A stretch of 64,000 nt of DNA from Colocasia esculenta. Its lineage: Eukaryota; Streptophyta; Magnoliopsida; Alismatales; Araceae. Every line of letters begins with the position of its first letter. Position 1 is the first letter of the stretch. Positions 44,608 to 56,415 of this stretch are shown piece by piece. Below the pieces are notes generated by a model, which made no database searches, had not been told where the DNA came from, and was given only the letters and a program-made list of their open reading frames with translations. The stretch is from positions 19,937,346 through 20,001,345 of the forward strand of contig CM024766.1 of NCBI GenBank assembly GCA_014218235.1. Reading direction: 5' to 3'. The translations under genes were made by a program, and so were the position numbers.

Positions 44608-46773
44608 ATTTTTAATTTCATAAAAACTCAAATAAATAGAAATAAATAATTTCCATAATATCGGAGTATTTAAAACATACGTATCATTATCGTATATGCT
44701 AAAACACATCGGAAAATTTTGTAAAAATTATAAATCAGCCCTAAACATTATTACTAAATGTTCCACAAAGAAATTTGTGCCAAGAAAAATCGGATTAGCC
44801 AAGTTTAATGTGTTTTGCGACTTATTATCGTAATTCATGAATATGTCGGAAAATCATTATCACACGTACTTGGGTGAGTCAGAAAATTAAATAAAAATTA
44901 TATATGGACTTCAAATAATATATGTAATGACCCATCAAGAAATTTGGTTCAATAAAAATCATTTTGGCTAGCTTTAAGAGTTATTGTGACCGATTATCCA
45001 AATTATGAAACAAGTCGGAAAACCGTTAACACGGAAAAACGACGCAACCAAAAATTAAATAAAAATGTTGGAAAGACTTCCAACATTATATATGAATGAC
45101 CCAATATCTTAATTAGGCCAATGGACCACATATGACCCAAAAATCAAATGAAGCTAGAAAATGCATGGAAATTCGTAACTCTAAATAAGCTGAAATTAGA
45201 AAGAGGCAATTTGAGTTGAATTGGGATGCAATCATGCATTCTTGGCAACCCAAATTCGTGTTTAACTATGTTGGGAGGGTTCCTAAAGCCTCACACACTC
45301 TAATGGAGGAAGAAATCCTCAAATTAGGAAACTAACATGTCAGAACCGCAACTTAGCTTTCCTAGTTACAATAGGACTCCTAAACACCTTGGTAGCTTAA
45401 ATACTCTCCACCAAACCCTTGGGGATGCGTTTAGATCTTGTTGGGGTCGTGTGGGGTAGTTCTTGGCGGCTGGGGAGCAGGAGATCGTCCACACCAAGCC
45501 GTTCTTCTTCCCCTTCTCGTCTGCTGCGACCTGCACAAACCGTCCACTTGAAGTCGACCAAAGGTGAGTCAAAACATAACCAAGCCTTGCAAGGCCTACA
45601 CCCCTAGAAATAGGGTGCAGTCTACATTCTAACCAAAGTGGAATGCCCAAATTCCATGCAGTATACACGGAGTATTAGGCGTTTTCCTCCAAGTGGTCTG
45701 AACACAGGTTTTTTGGAAAAATGGGATTTCTTCAACCCAGAAGGTAAGTTTTCTCGAGCCAAACCTTAACATATCCTATACCAATGTGTAGAGCATCAAG
45801 TTAACTTTCGTTTCGCACTCGTTTCATTGATTTTAATGAGTAGATTTTGAATTATAAGCGTTTTTCCAAAGTCGCGCACTGTTAGGGCTTTTCCCATTCT
45901 TTATATGTTGCATGTGATTCAAGACCGAATTAGAGCAAACCCAAAACATAAAAGTTTTTCTACTAGTTGTCCTAGTCATGTCTTGTGTTGAACGTTTTAT
46001 CTAAATGTCAATAGTTAGAGAGTTATAAGCATGGTAAGAGGGTCACTGCATGATACTACGTTTTCAGGTTGCACTTGATTTTACGTTTGTGTTTGACTTG
46101 ATTAAAGCCTGTTGAAACCATCCTTGTTTTATAATTCTGATTTACTGGAAGCACCCTTGCATGTCTAGGTTGGTTTAAAACTAGTTTCATGATTTTTCCT
46201 GCACTGTACAATTTGTTCTTAATTTTAGAAAGTCTGGTCCGCAATCCAAAGCACTGTCCTTTCTCTGTCGGATTCAGGCGCAGACCCTGTGAACGCGATG
46301 ACCCGATAGGCCGCGTTATGAGGTCTTGTCGTGACAGCAAACCCGTCTCGTTCTGAACGCGACGAGCGCCCCGTCGCTATCTCTCTGCCTATTCTGACTT
46401 GCCTTGTCGCTTTCTTCACATCCCCTTGTCACGTTCTGATCTGACCCCGTCGTGACCTTTACAAGTGTCCGTCGCGATCTCAGGATTTTTACATGAAACC
46501 ACTTATTTTCTTGCAAATCTTACCGCTATACCTGAGGTCTATTTAGATATGATATTTAGTGTGTAATTCACATGTCTTAGGTCTGATCATTGCATGATGG
46601 TTATTTTAATGTCTTAAAAGTGGTAAACCCATTTAAAAAGCTTTAATTACACAAATACTATTCTAATTGCTTTCGTAATTACGTGATCATTCATGCTACT
46701 TATGATTTAATCTTCCTACTGGTCTACCATGTTTAAATGATAATTGTTATCTTAAAATCTTGTAAACCATGAT

Positions 46774-48652
46774 TGTTGGCCCTTTTCGAACGGCAGCAAG
46801 CTAGCCTAGAGGGGGGGTGAATAGGTTTTTCTGAAATCTGAAATAGAAACTTAAACACAGAAATTAACACTTGAAAGTTTGGTTAGATTAGTGTGATAAA
46901 GATTAGTAGTGCGGAAGCAAGTAAACAATCACACAAAAGGACACAAGAGATTTATCCTGGTTCGGCCCTTCCCACATGGAAGTCCTACGTCCAGTCCCCA
47001 AGCAAACTCTTGAGATTTCACTAACCGAAGGTACAGTCCCCTTCAAGGACACTACAACACCCTGGATACCCCACCAGGTCTTCTTCTCTTTCCCGGGCAA
47101 GAAGGAAGCCCACTTCTTTTCTAGTCTCAGAAGCAAACCTACTTCTTTTACAGGTTCATAAATAAACCTCCTGGAACAAACCCCAGTGCGGTTCTTCTAG
47201 ACTTAAACCCCAGCTAGGTCATGTTGGTACAAACCCCAACAAGGTTCTGCTAGACACTAACCTCTAGCTAGGTTACACACTGTATACAGTCCTACAGCTG
47301 GACAAGGGTCTTTCTTAGAAAAGAAAGAACAAGATTGAGAGCTAATACAAGATGAACACTATGGACTTAGCTCACAGTCACAGACTCTCCCTCAAGATTA
47401 CAATGAGCATAGGGAGAAAGGAAGAGAAGAAGGCTTGAAGGCGATGAAGACTTCTGCTTGAAAGCATCTGTAGATTTTGGCTCGAGCTCTTCTCTCTTTC
47501 TCTGAGTGTTTGTGGCATGAAGGTTCTTCCTACAGTTGTACACTCCTTGAAGGATTTTCAGGAAGGCTCTCTGCTTATCTTCAGCAATGCTCCATTTTTT
47601 ATATGAGCAGCTTGAGTAGATCCGTTGAAGAGATCCGTTGGAGTTCTAGCCGTTGCTCATCTCCTCTTCATTTGTCTTGATCAGACTTTGATGGTCTTCG
47701 TGGTCTGTGAGCATGGAAGAAAGTGCTAGCATAAAAGAGTGTTTATGATAAACGATGCATAGTACTTTGCTTCTGCTAACATACTGGAAATAGTAGGTCA
47801 AATCGTTTTCTGACAAGATTTATGCATGCAGCTTTTTCTGTCAGACAAATATTTGACTTTTCAATGAGCGCCAAAAACAGTTTCAAAATATTCAAGAGAA
47901 ATCTATGTGAATATGACTTATACAATCGTTGTTCATTTACAAGTAAATCGTTGCAAGTTTATGAACAAATCGATGTGAAAGACAAGTCGATGCGTTCACT
48001 TAAGAAATCGTTACGGTCTAAAGAAATCGATGTGATCACTTATGAAATCGTTATGAGACCCAAGTCGATGTGATCACTTATCAAATCGTTATGCAAGGAA
48101 ATCGTTATGTGAAGAGTCGTTATGATCTCCTGAAGAAATCGATGCGAGAAGGCAAGTTGTTGTCTTCACTTATGGAATCGTTATGCAAGCAAGTCGTTGT
48201 GAGAGCAAATCATTCCACTCACTTATCAAATCGTTATAGGATCGATTTCTTAACAAATCGTTACGGCCACTTAGCGAATCGTTGTGAGATCGATTTCTTA
48301 ACAAATCGATGCGCTCACTTAACAAATCGTTGTAGCGCTTGTTACTATGGCACTTAAAACTGAAATCGATGTATATGAATTAAACATCGACTTTATCATT
48401 ATAGTGCGCCATATTGCATCAATGTGAGATTCAAAATTTTGCTATGAGATTGATGTGACACAGATAAAGCATGATATTAAATGAGACTCAACATCTGTTA
48501 AAGGGATTGATGCAACACAGATGAAGCAAAAATATTTATGAGTACCTATATTTTATTATCTCTGCAATATATTTTGTTATCATCTAAATGCATCATATAT
48601 TTTGTTATCACCAAAATACCAAGATCACAGATAACCATAGAGTGGTTCAACA
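46774..48652 (-). repeat. Copia-II 3' LTR, 1879 bp
   Basis: It is bounded by PPT sequence at 48653 and by the target duplication at 46769-46773. A TATA-type box (TATAAAAAA on the - strand) lies at 47595-47603, and an AAATCGTT/AAATCGAT array upstream of it at 47933-48375. It carries one extra 15-base GATCCGTTGAAGA-like unit near 47620 relative to the other LTR. Confidence 0.93.
47933..48375 (-). repeat. AAATCGTT/AAATCGAT array in Copia-II U3 (3' LTR)
   Basis: About two dozen copies of (A)AATCG(T/A)T(A/G) occur at roughly 12-25 base spacing, upstream of the LTR TATA box in transcription direction. The other LTR has the same array at about 51849-52300. ATCGAT copies are palindromic. An enhancer role is inferred. 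Confidence 0.75.
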
Positions 48653-48860
48653 ATCTCCCCCTTTTTGGTGATGACAAAATTTATGCGAATTTTTTGAATG
48701 ATAAAAAATTTAAGCAGAAAATTTATAGAGCATACTTACTCTCCCCCTTTTGTCAATAATCCAAAAAGTCTTACCGTGTATCTCCTTCGTTTTGAGAGAG
48801 TTTCTTACCATAGAGGAGTTCAAACTTTTCTCCCCCTTACTCTTTACTCCCCTTAATCAG
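48653..48860 (-). other. Polypurine tract plus PPT-like tracts of Copia-II
   Basis: On the - strand, CACCAAAAAGGGGGAGAT abuts the LTR at 48652. Further AAAGGGGGAG and TAAGGGGGAG tracts lie at about 48740-48752 and 48829-48842, and AAGGGGAG near 48848-48856, between the gag stop and the LTR. Confidence 0.75.
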
Positions 48861-48940
48861 AGCTCCCTCTTAATGAGAGGCTCTATCACTGCCTTGAGCA
48901 CCCTTTGTTCTTGATGCTCCAAGGCTTCCCTGCAAACAAC

Positions 48941-50635
48941 TCATTCAGATGTAGGTACCCAAAACTTTTTGGGTCCTTGATGGTTAGAGGCATGAAAGTA
49001 TCCTTTCGGAATCCAAACTAAGTGCTTGGTTGTGCAGGTGTTTACTGTGTGTCCTAGTTTATTGCAATGAGAACAATGAAAATACTGTGTTTTACAGTTC
49101 TTATTGCTTTTATGACACTTTCCAGAATCCTTTTTCACTTGATGAGTTTTGCTTATTTGAAAAGCCCGTTCTTGAGGAGTGATGGATTCTTTTACAAATT
49201 TAGGTGATGGATATTGTTCAGCAGATTTGACTTGTTTTCCCTTTTCTGAGGATTTGTATCCAATACCTTGCTTATTTTTTCCAGATTTTGATCCTTTTAA
49301 GCATAGGGCTAAGGATGTTTTTCCATTAGTTAGTTTACTAACTAATTATTTTCAATATATGTTTTCTTTAGTTAGGGTTTTTAATTTTCCTACTAACTCT
49401 AACTTCTCATCCTCATTTCTTTTTAACTTTTCATTTTGAAGAGAGTTGTTATCCTTGCATTCTTTTAACTGCTCTTCTAACTGTTCCAATTCTGACTTAA
49501 GATCAGAATTAGTGTTTTCTAAACAGGTAAGGTTGCTCTTGAGATTTTTTAGTTCTTTTACCACAACCTTATGCTTATTATATAGTTCATTTACGACTTT
49601 TTCTAAGTCTTCTGATTCTGACCCTGAATCAGTGCATGAATTGAATGAGGGTTCAGAGAGTACCTCATCTAGTCCTACCATGAGGGCTAGATTTACCTGC
49701 TCATTTTCTGATCCTGAGCTTGATGATTCTGAGTTTGAGGCCTCATCATTTTCCCAAGCAGCTGCCATGGCTTTTCTCTTGAATTTCTTGTGCTGCTTCT
49801 TGTGCTTTACGGTTTGACCAGTCTTTCTGAGCCTTGGACAATCTGGTCTTAGATGTCCAGGTTTCCTGCATTCATAGCACACTGGTTCTTTTTCTTTTCT
49901 TTCTTTCTTTTGGATCCTTCTCGATCCGTTTTTCTTCTTCTTCTTCAAAAGCTTCTGAAGCTTGGACAATACTTCATCAACATTGTTGTCTTCAGAATCT
50001 GCATGTTGAGAACTAGAAGAAGAGCCAGAAGGAGCTGCTACAGTTTTAAGAGCGTTAGTGCATTTTATTTTAGATGAGCTTTCAGATAATCGCTCCATAT
50101 TTATTTCATGTGCCATGAGAGAACCTATCAAATTATCGATCGATAATTTGGTCAAATCATGAGCTTCTTCAATGGCAGTTACCTTAGGTGTCCATGATAT
50201 AGTTAAGGACCTAAGTATTTTTCTAACATTTTCTTCATCAGAAAGATTTTTACCTAGAGAGCTTAAACTTGCTACTATGGTTGAAAAACGATTATACATA
50301 GTAGTAATGTCTTCATGAGGAAGCATTTTAAATTGTTCATATTGAGATACTAGAATATCTATCCTAGTTTGCTTCACTTTATCTATTCCTTCATAAGTTG
50401 CCTGTAGTTTATCCCATATATCTTTGGCCGATTTGCATGCAGACACTCTACTGAATTCCTTTTTAGATAAAGCGCAACATAAATAGTTTTTAGCTTTAAA
50501 GTTTAGTGATAACTTTATCTTATCCGCTGCTGTGATATTAGTAGTGCTTTCAGCAGGGACAAAAACAAAAACAGCTACCTCAATTACCTGCCACAGATCA
50601 AAGTCTCTGCCTCGAATGAAGCATTCCTTCAGCAT
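48941..50635 (-). pseudogene. Copia-II gag (UBN2-type capsid, zinc knuckle, coiled coil, second knuckle)
   Basis: One frame runs on the - strand from 50635 (and slightly upstream, to a stop near 50668) to the TGA at 48941. The order is capsid region (FIRGRDFDLWQVIE, AKDIWDKLQATYEG, YNRFSTIVASLSSLGKNL, KILRSLTISWTPKVTAIEEA), knuckle CYECRKPGHLRPDC, then a basic patch. An acidic Ser stretch comes before the coiled coil (about 49360-49590, SDLKSELEQLEEQLKECKD). The second knuckle, CSHCNKLGHTVNTC, is followed by GPKKFWVP and the stop. The only internal stops are two close together after ENIY (49352 region). The end falls exactly where protease should start in an autonomous relative. Confidence 0.85.
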
Positions 50636-50696
50636 ATCCTTGTGCTGCCATGGATCTTTGCTCTAAGATCGTTGGATCTTCTTGAAAGTTCAGAGA

Positions 50697-50711
50697 CCCG
50701 CTCTGATACCA
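50697..50711 (-). other. Primer binding site of Copia-II
   Basis: On the - strand, TGGTATCAGAGCGGG follows the LTR end (AACA) after the two bases AG. It matches the plant initiator tRNA-Met type site. Confidence 0.85.
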
Positions 50712-50713
50712 CT

Positions 50714-52579
50714 TGTTGGCCCTTTTCGAACGGCAGCAAGCTAGCCTAGAGGGGGGGTGAATAGGTTTTTCTGAAATCTGAAATAGAAACTTAAACATAG
50801 AAATTAACACTTGAAAGTTTGGTTAGATTAGTGTGATAAAGAGTAGTAGTGAGGAAGATAGTAAACAATCACACAAAAGGACACATGAGATTTATCCTGG
50901 TTCGGCCCTTCCCACATGGAAGTCCTACGTCCAGTCCCTAAGCAAACTCTTGGGATTTCACTAACCGAAGATACAGTCCCCTTCAAGGACACTACAACAC
51001 CCTGGATACCCCACCAGGTCTTCTTCTCTTTCCCGGGCAAGAAGGAAGCCCACTTCTTTTCTAGGCTTAGAAGCAAACCTACTTCTTTTACAGGTTCAGA
51101 AGTAAACCTCCTGGAACAAACCCCAGTGCGGTTCTGCTAGACTTAAACCCCAGCTAGGTCCTGTTGGTACAAACCCCAACAAGGTTCTGCTAGACACTAA
51201 CCTCTAGCTAGGTTACACACTGTATACAGTCCTACAGCTGGACATGGGTCTTTCTTAGAAAAGAAAGAACAAGACTGAGAGCTAATACAAGATGAACACT
51301 ATGGACTTAGCTCACAGTCACAGACTCTCCCTCAAGATTACAATGAGCATAGGGAGAAAGGAAGAGAAGACGGCTTGAAGGCGATGAAGACTTCTGCTTG
51401 AAAGCTTATGTAGATTTTGGCTTGAGCTCTTCTCTCTTTCTCTGAGTGTTTGTGGCGTGAAGGTTCTTCCTACAGTTGTACACTCCTTGAAGGATTTTCA
51501 GGAAGGCTCTCTGCTTATCTTCAGCAATGCTCCATCATTTATATGAGCAGCTTGAGTAGATCCGTTGGAGTTCTAGCCTTTGCTCATCTCCTCTTCATTT
51601 GTCTTGATCAGACTTTGATGGTCTTCGAGGTCTGTGAGCATGGAAGAAAGTGTTAGCATAAAAGAGTGTTTATGATAAACGATGCATAGTACTGTGCTTC
51701 TGCTAACATACTGGAAATAGTAGGTCAAATCTTTTTCTGACAAGATTTATGCATGCAGCTTTTTCTGTCAGACAAATATTTGACTTTTCAATGAGCGTCA
51801 AAAACACTTTCAAAATATTCAAGAGAAATCTATGTGATTATGACTTATAAAATCGTTGTTCATTTACAAGTAAATCGTTGCAAGTTTATGAACAAATCGA
51901 TGTGAAAGACAAGTCGATGCGTTCACTTAAGAAATCGTTACGGTCTAATGAAATCGATGTGATCACTTATGAAATCGTTATGAGACCCAAGCCGATGTGA
52001 TCACTTATCAAATCGTTATGCAAGGAAATCGTTATGTGAAGAGTCGTTATGATCTCCTGAAGAAATAGATGCTAGAAGGCAAGTCGTTGTCTTCACTTAT
52101 GGAATCGTTATGCAAGCAAGTCGTTGTGAGAGCAAATCGTTGCACTCACTTATCAAATCGTTATAGGATCGATTTCTTAACAAATCGTTACGGCCACTTA
52201 GCGAATCGTTGTGAGATCGATTTCTTAACAAATCGATGCGCTCACTTAACAAATCGTTGTAGCGCTTGTTACTATGGCACTTAAAACTGAAATCGATGTA
52301 TAAGAATTAAACATCGACTTTATCATTATAGTGCGCCATATTGCATCAATGTGAGATTCAACATTTTGCTATGAGATTGATGCGACACAGATGAAGCATG
52401 ATATTAAATGAGACTCATCATCTGTTAAAGGGATTGATGCAACACAGATGAAGCAAAAATATTTATGAGTACCTATATTTTATTATCTCCGCAATATATT
52501 TTGTTATCATCTAAATGCATCATATATTTTGTTATCACCAAAATACCAAGATCACAGATAACCATAGAGTGGTTCAACA
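50714..52579 (-). repeat. Copia-II 5' LTR, 1866 bp
   Basis: Nearly identical to 46774-48652, with its TATA-type box at about 51538-51543 (TATAAATG on the - strand). It lacks one 15-base tandem unit near 51570. It is followed by the target duplication ATGAT (52580-52584). Confidence 0.93.
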
Positions 52580-54072
52580 ATGATTAGTTAAAGCGCATAG
52601 TTTTATTCCATGTCATATTGTTAAGTGTTTTCCGCGAGTTTAAAACCGATAGTTTGTGGATTGAGACATGCATACATCACTACACATAGGCAGCCCTTTC
52701 TTAGGAATTTGGAAGCTCTCTACCGGTCATTAAGAGTTGGTAGACTAGTGACCTATTCTCCAAGACCTCCGTAAATCTCCTCTGACCATGGATTCCCACA
52801 TGGCCGACGAGTTGGTTGTACCATTGAAGTTCCCTAAAGATAGCGTGCACTTCCTCTCTCATCTTGTTCTCGTGAGTGTGATTTACAATCTAGACTAAAG
52901 CCATTAATGTAAAGATTGAATTAAAGTATAAATTGTACCGTTATGCTGCCAAATTTATCTCTCGACCATTGTTCTCATGGAATCATGTTCAATTTGCTTA
53001 TTACTTGTTCTCATCATCATCATGAACATGACATTACACATGCGTACATTTGAAACTCTCATTGGCCATTATTAATGACTGTGGGTATCTACATTTAAAA
53101 TTTAAGTGAGATGCTGACCGGGCACGGCAAGTGTCCAAGGGCTCCACTCTAGCCCCAATGACGGAGAGTCATAAATATACTGTTAACCATGGGGTATAAT
53201 GATTACTGGCGTTGCATCTGCGCTGGGAGTCGTGTGTGCGTGTTGAATGATAGATACAATAACCACATACACGTGTCCTAGTGTACATTCTTGATGGATC
53301 TTTTCTTGGTGTACATTAGTGTCTACGTGCCTAATTAGTGTTACATGATCGTGCTCGTGCATGCTTGCTTGCTTGCGTGATATGGCCATCCTGCATTTAT
53401 TGCAATTAGTGATATCTTGCATTCGTGAAAGCTATTGACATCAAGTGAAATATTGCGTGCTCCTACAAAGTGATCTATTGCTAGTTTCATCTCGTTATAT
53501 CGTTCTAGTTCTTGTTCTATCATGATGTCTTTATCTAGCTTGTTTCATGTATCATGTTTTAACGAGTTTTATTCGTACTTGCATATCATTCATCGTACTT
53601 ACCTAGTTCTAAATTGCTAATCACTTATATCATTGCCCGCACATTGAGATATAAATCCTACTAGGCTAGTTTGCTCATCCCCTACTTTTACCCAATCTAG
53701 GTGACTATGAAGTTCAAGACGAAGATCAAGTCAAGGATGGGAATGCGTCCGAGTGATGAGCATTCCAACTATGAGTCTAGTAATAGTAGGTTGCTTGAGT
53801 GTTAGATTCATGTAGTAGGAAGTGAGGAATAAAAGTGTAATTTCCCTTTATTTGAGTCTTAGTCCTGTAATAGTTTCCATACATTAAGTTGAGATTTGAA
53901 TACAATTTATATTGAGTTCAACATTTGGGCCCTATTATGATGATGTATGTTGTTATACATTTAGTGCGTGCTAGCTAGAGGCTTATTTGCCGACTGTTCA
54001 AGTCTCAAGATATCGTCTTGAATTATTCGCATTAAATATCCGCTGCGTAATTCTCGGGACGTGACAGTTTAG

Positions 54073-54082
54073 TGGTATCAGA
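54073..54082 (+). other. Primer binding site of the Del-like element
   Basis: TGGTATCAGA lies six bases after the LTR end at 54066 and matches the start of the iMet-type PBS. The following bases (TCCTAGG) diverge. Confidence 0.75.
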
Positions 54083-54303
54083 TCCTAGGAAACCCAAATA
54101 GGATATGTCTCAGGAATAGGAGATACCTATGGAACCTAGGTCATGGAAATATAATATATTACCTGGCAAGAATGGGTAGAGACTGGGAATATGTTAGAAA
54201 AAATTAAACACTCCTACCCATTAACTCTTATATTGTATCTAGAGACATTAATTGGTTTCCATCCTTTTCTCAAGAACCCTCATAACTTTCTCACTCAACC
54301 GCA

Positions 54304-55346
54304 ATGGCTCGCAACCAATGGCAAGCTATGCAAGAAACAGTGGCTAGACTGACCCATGCATTACAAAATGTAGTTCAGGCTAGAAATCCGGCTGCTGCAG
54401 CTAAGAACGGAGCCGGTGATCTGCACCGCAATTTTAGGAGTTTGAACCCTCCTCGTTTCTCTGGATCCCCTGATCCGGACGAAGCAGAGAACTGCCAGGA
54501 GGAGATAGAAAGGATCTTCTAAGTCATGCAATGCACTAATAGGGAAAAATTGGTACTGGCCACTTTTCAATTCACTAAGGATGCCCGAGCATGGTGGAAG
54601 GCCACATCGGCCGCCTGCCTAATGTTGGCGAACTGGAGTGGGCCGGATTCCTGGAGATATTCCACAGAAAATATTTCTCTGAAAGAGTGAAGCAGAAGAA
54701 ATCGACGGAATTTTCCGCACTAAAACAGAAAGGGATGTCCGTGGCTAAGTATGAGGCTCAATTCACACGTCTGGCTGTGTATGCCCCACATCTGGTGGGA
54801 ACGGAAAGATTAAAAGCTAACAGTTTCATGGATGGGCTCAGGCCCATGTTCATTGAAAAGCTCGGACCACACAACATCCAAACCTACACTGAGATGGTCC
54901 AAAGAGCTCAACTAGTAGAGGACACTATGGCTAAGGTGGAAGGCATAAAGGGGAAAGACATCTCAAAGCCGACCTCCATAAAAAGAGGATCAGTCGATAC
55001 AACTGGAACTTTCCACAACAATAACAATAACAACCACTACAATAACAACAAAAGGCCAACCACTGGGAAGGACTACGGCATGGAGAAAAAGATCAAAGTA
55101 GAAGAAACAATGATGGTGGAGTATTGTAAATTTTGCAACAAGCCTGGGCACCAAGCGGACAAGTGCTGGAAGAAGGCCGGGGCTTGCCTGCGATGTGGGA
55201 GTCAGGAACATCGTATACCGAACTGTCCCATGCTAAAAGACCAAGCTGGAAGGAACCAAGGAGTGGGAAAGCGTCAAGGACGCGTGAATGCAGTAACGCA
55301 AGTGGAGCTTCCGGAAGGAGGTATGATTATTAAACCCCTAGACTGA
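54304..55346 (+). pseudogene. Gag of the Del-like element
   Basis: From ATG 54304: MARNQWQAMQETVARL, then FRSLNPPRFSGSPDPDEAEN, the usual start of chromovirus gag. A TAA at 54520 and a frameshift near 54600 break it. It continues as FLEIFHRKYFSERVKQKKST, then MSVAKYEAQFTRLAVYAPHL and FMDGLRPMFIEKLG (capsid). An Asn/His-rich linker leads to two knuckles, CKFCNKPGHQADKC and CLRCGSQEHRIPNC. The second has Glu-His where Gly-His is usual. It ends at TGA 55344 with no protease after it. Confidence 0.85.
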
Positions 55347-55657
55347 TTTTATGATGTTAGAACATTTCTAAGTGGGGGAGATCATTAAGGAGAAATTAGA
55401 AAGGGATAATCTAGTAATTATACCATAGTTCATCTGATGGATTAAGATGGAGTTATAACAGCCGTGGAAGGAAGACATGAGTGGAGGGAACCAAATGAAT
55501 AGTACTGGTGGCTATAGGTGTAGATGTTGGACTAGCATTCACGATGTTGAAACAAGTTAGAGGAATTAAATCTGAAACGACCTCAAGGATCATAACTGTC
55601 AAAAGCAAATTAATGATCTATGAATTTTGGGACCAAATTCTCCTAAGTGGGGGAGGG
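55347..55657 (+). other. Del-like 3' leader and polypurine tract
   Basis: This 310-base stretch lies between gag and the 3' LTR. CTAAGTGGGGGAG occurs twice, at about 55370 and just before the LTR (55643-55657). The second is the PPT. No pol remnant is recognisable between. Confidence 0.75.
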
Positions 55658-56415
55658 TGTAGAACCCGAAAATTTTAATTACATAAAAACTCAAATAAAT
55701 GGAAATAAATAATTTCTATAATATCAAAGTATTTAAAACATATGTATCATAATCGTATATGCTAAAACACATCGGAAAAATTGTGTAAAAATTATAAATC
55801 AGCCCCAAACATTATTACTAAATGTTCCACAAAGAAATTTGTGCCAAGAAAAATCGGATTAGCCAAGTTTAAAGTGTTTTACCACTTATTATTGTAATTC
55901 ATGAATAAGTCGGAAAATCATTATCACATGTACTTGGGTGAGTCATAAAATTAAATAAAAATTATATATGGACTTCAAATAATATTCTCTAATGACCCAT
56001 CAAGAAATTTGGTTCAATAAAAATCATTTAGGCTAGCTTTAAGAGTTATTGTGACCGATTATCCAAATTAGAAAATAAGTCAGAAAACCGTTAAGACGGA
56101 AATACGACGCAACCAAAAATTAAATAAAAGTGTTGGAAAGACTTCCAACATTATATATTAATGACCCAATATCTTAATTGGGCCAATGGACCACATATGA
56201 CCCAAAAATCAAATGAAGCTAGAAAATGCATGGAAATTCGTAACTCTAAATAAGCTGAAATTAGAAAGAGGCAATTTGAGTTGAATTGGGATGCAATCAT
56301 GCATTCTTGGCAACCCAAATTCGTGTTTAACTATGGTGGGAGGTTTCCTAAAGCCTCACACACTCTAATGGAGGAAGAAATCCTCAAATTAGGAAACTAA
56401 CATGTCAAAACCGCA
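55658..56415 (+). repeat. Del-like 3' LTR, truncated to 758 bp
   Basis: It begins TGTAGAACCCGAAAATTTT right after the PPT and matches 44608 onward. It stops at CAAAACCGCA, where the other copies continue to CCTAGTTACAATAGG. A pol coding frame starts immediately after. Confidence 0.88.

Larger units (their letters stand above)
46774..52579 (-). mobile_element. Copia-II: gag-only Ty1/Copia element, 5806 bp, TSD ATGAT
   Basis: It has two nearly identical LTRs. On the - strand they start TGTTGAACCACTC and end AAAGGGCCAACA. The same five bases, ATGAT, lie before 46774 and after 52579. The internal region of about 2.06 kb holds PBS, gag and PPT but no pol. It is the youngest-looking insertion in the window. 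Confidence 0.95.
44608..54066 (+). repeat. Del-like 5' LTR, split by Copia-II (46774-52579)
   Basis: The two halves, 44608-46773 and 52580-54066, match 60415-64000 and the reverse of 4675-8455. The LTR ends CTCGGGACGTGACA at 54066, directly before the PBS. A run of TCGCGA-type and related motifs lies at about 46290-46480. Bases TGTAGAACCCGAAAA expected at the start are missing at the 44607/44608 junction. Confidence 0.9.
44608..56415 (+). mobile_element. Del-like Ty3/Gypsy element without pol, interrupted by Copia-II
   Basis: The order is 5' LTR (missing its first ~15 bases), iMet-type PBS, gag, PPT and a 3' LTR truncated at about 56415. The internal region (54067-55657) is only 1.6 kb and holds gag but no protease, RT or integrase. 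Gag has two CCHC knuckles, as in chromoviruses of the Tekay/Del group. Family assignment rests on gag and LTR ends only. Confidence 0.8.

Noticed and set aside
46903..47161. Frames at 46903-47136 (-) and 46976-47161 (+), repeated at 50828-51140
   Set aside because: They occur in both Copia-II LTRs because LTRs are identical; they are in the transcribed U5/R part and have no recognisable domain.
47933..48375. Regularly spaced AAATCG motifs looking like a CRISPR or satellite array
   Set aside because: Units are too short and degenerate, lie inside both LTRs of a plant Copia element, and have no unique spacers; an LTR U3 repeat explains them.
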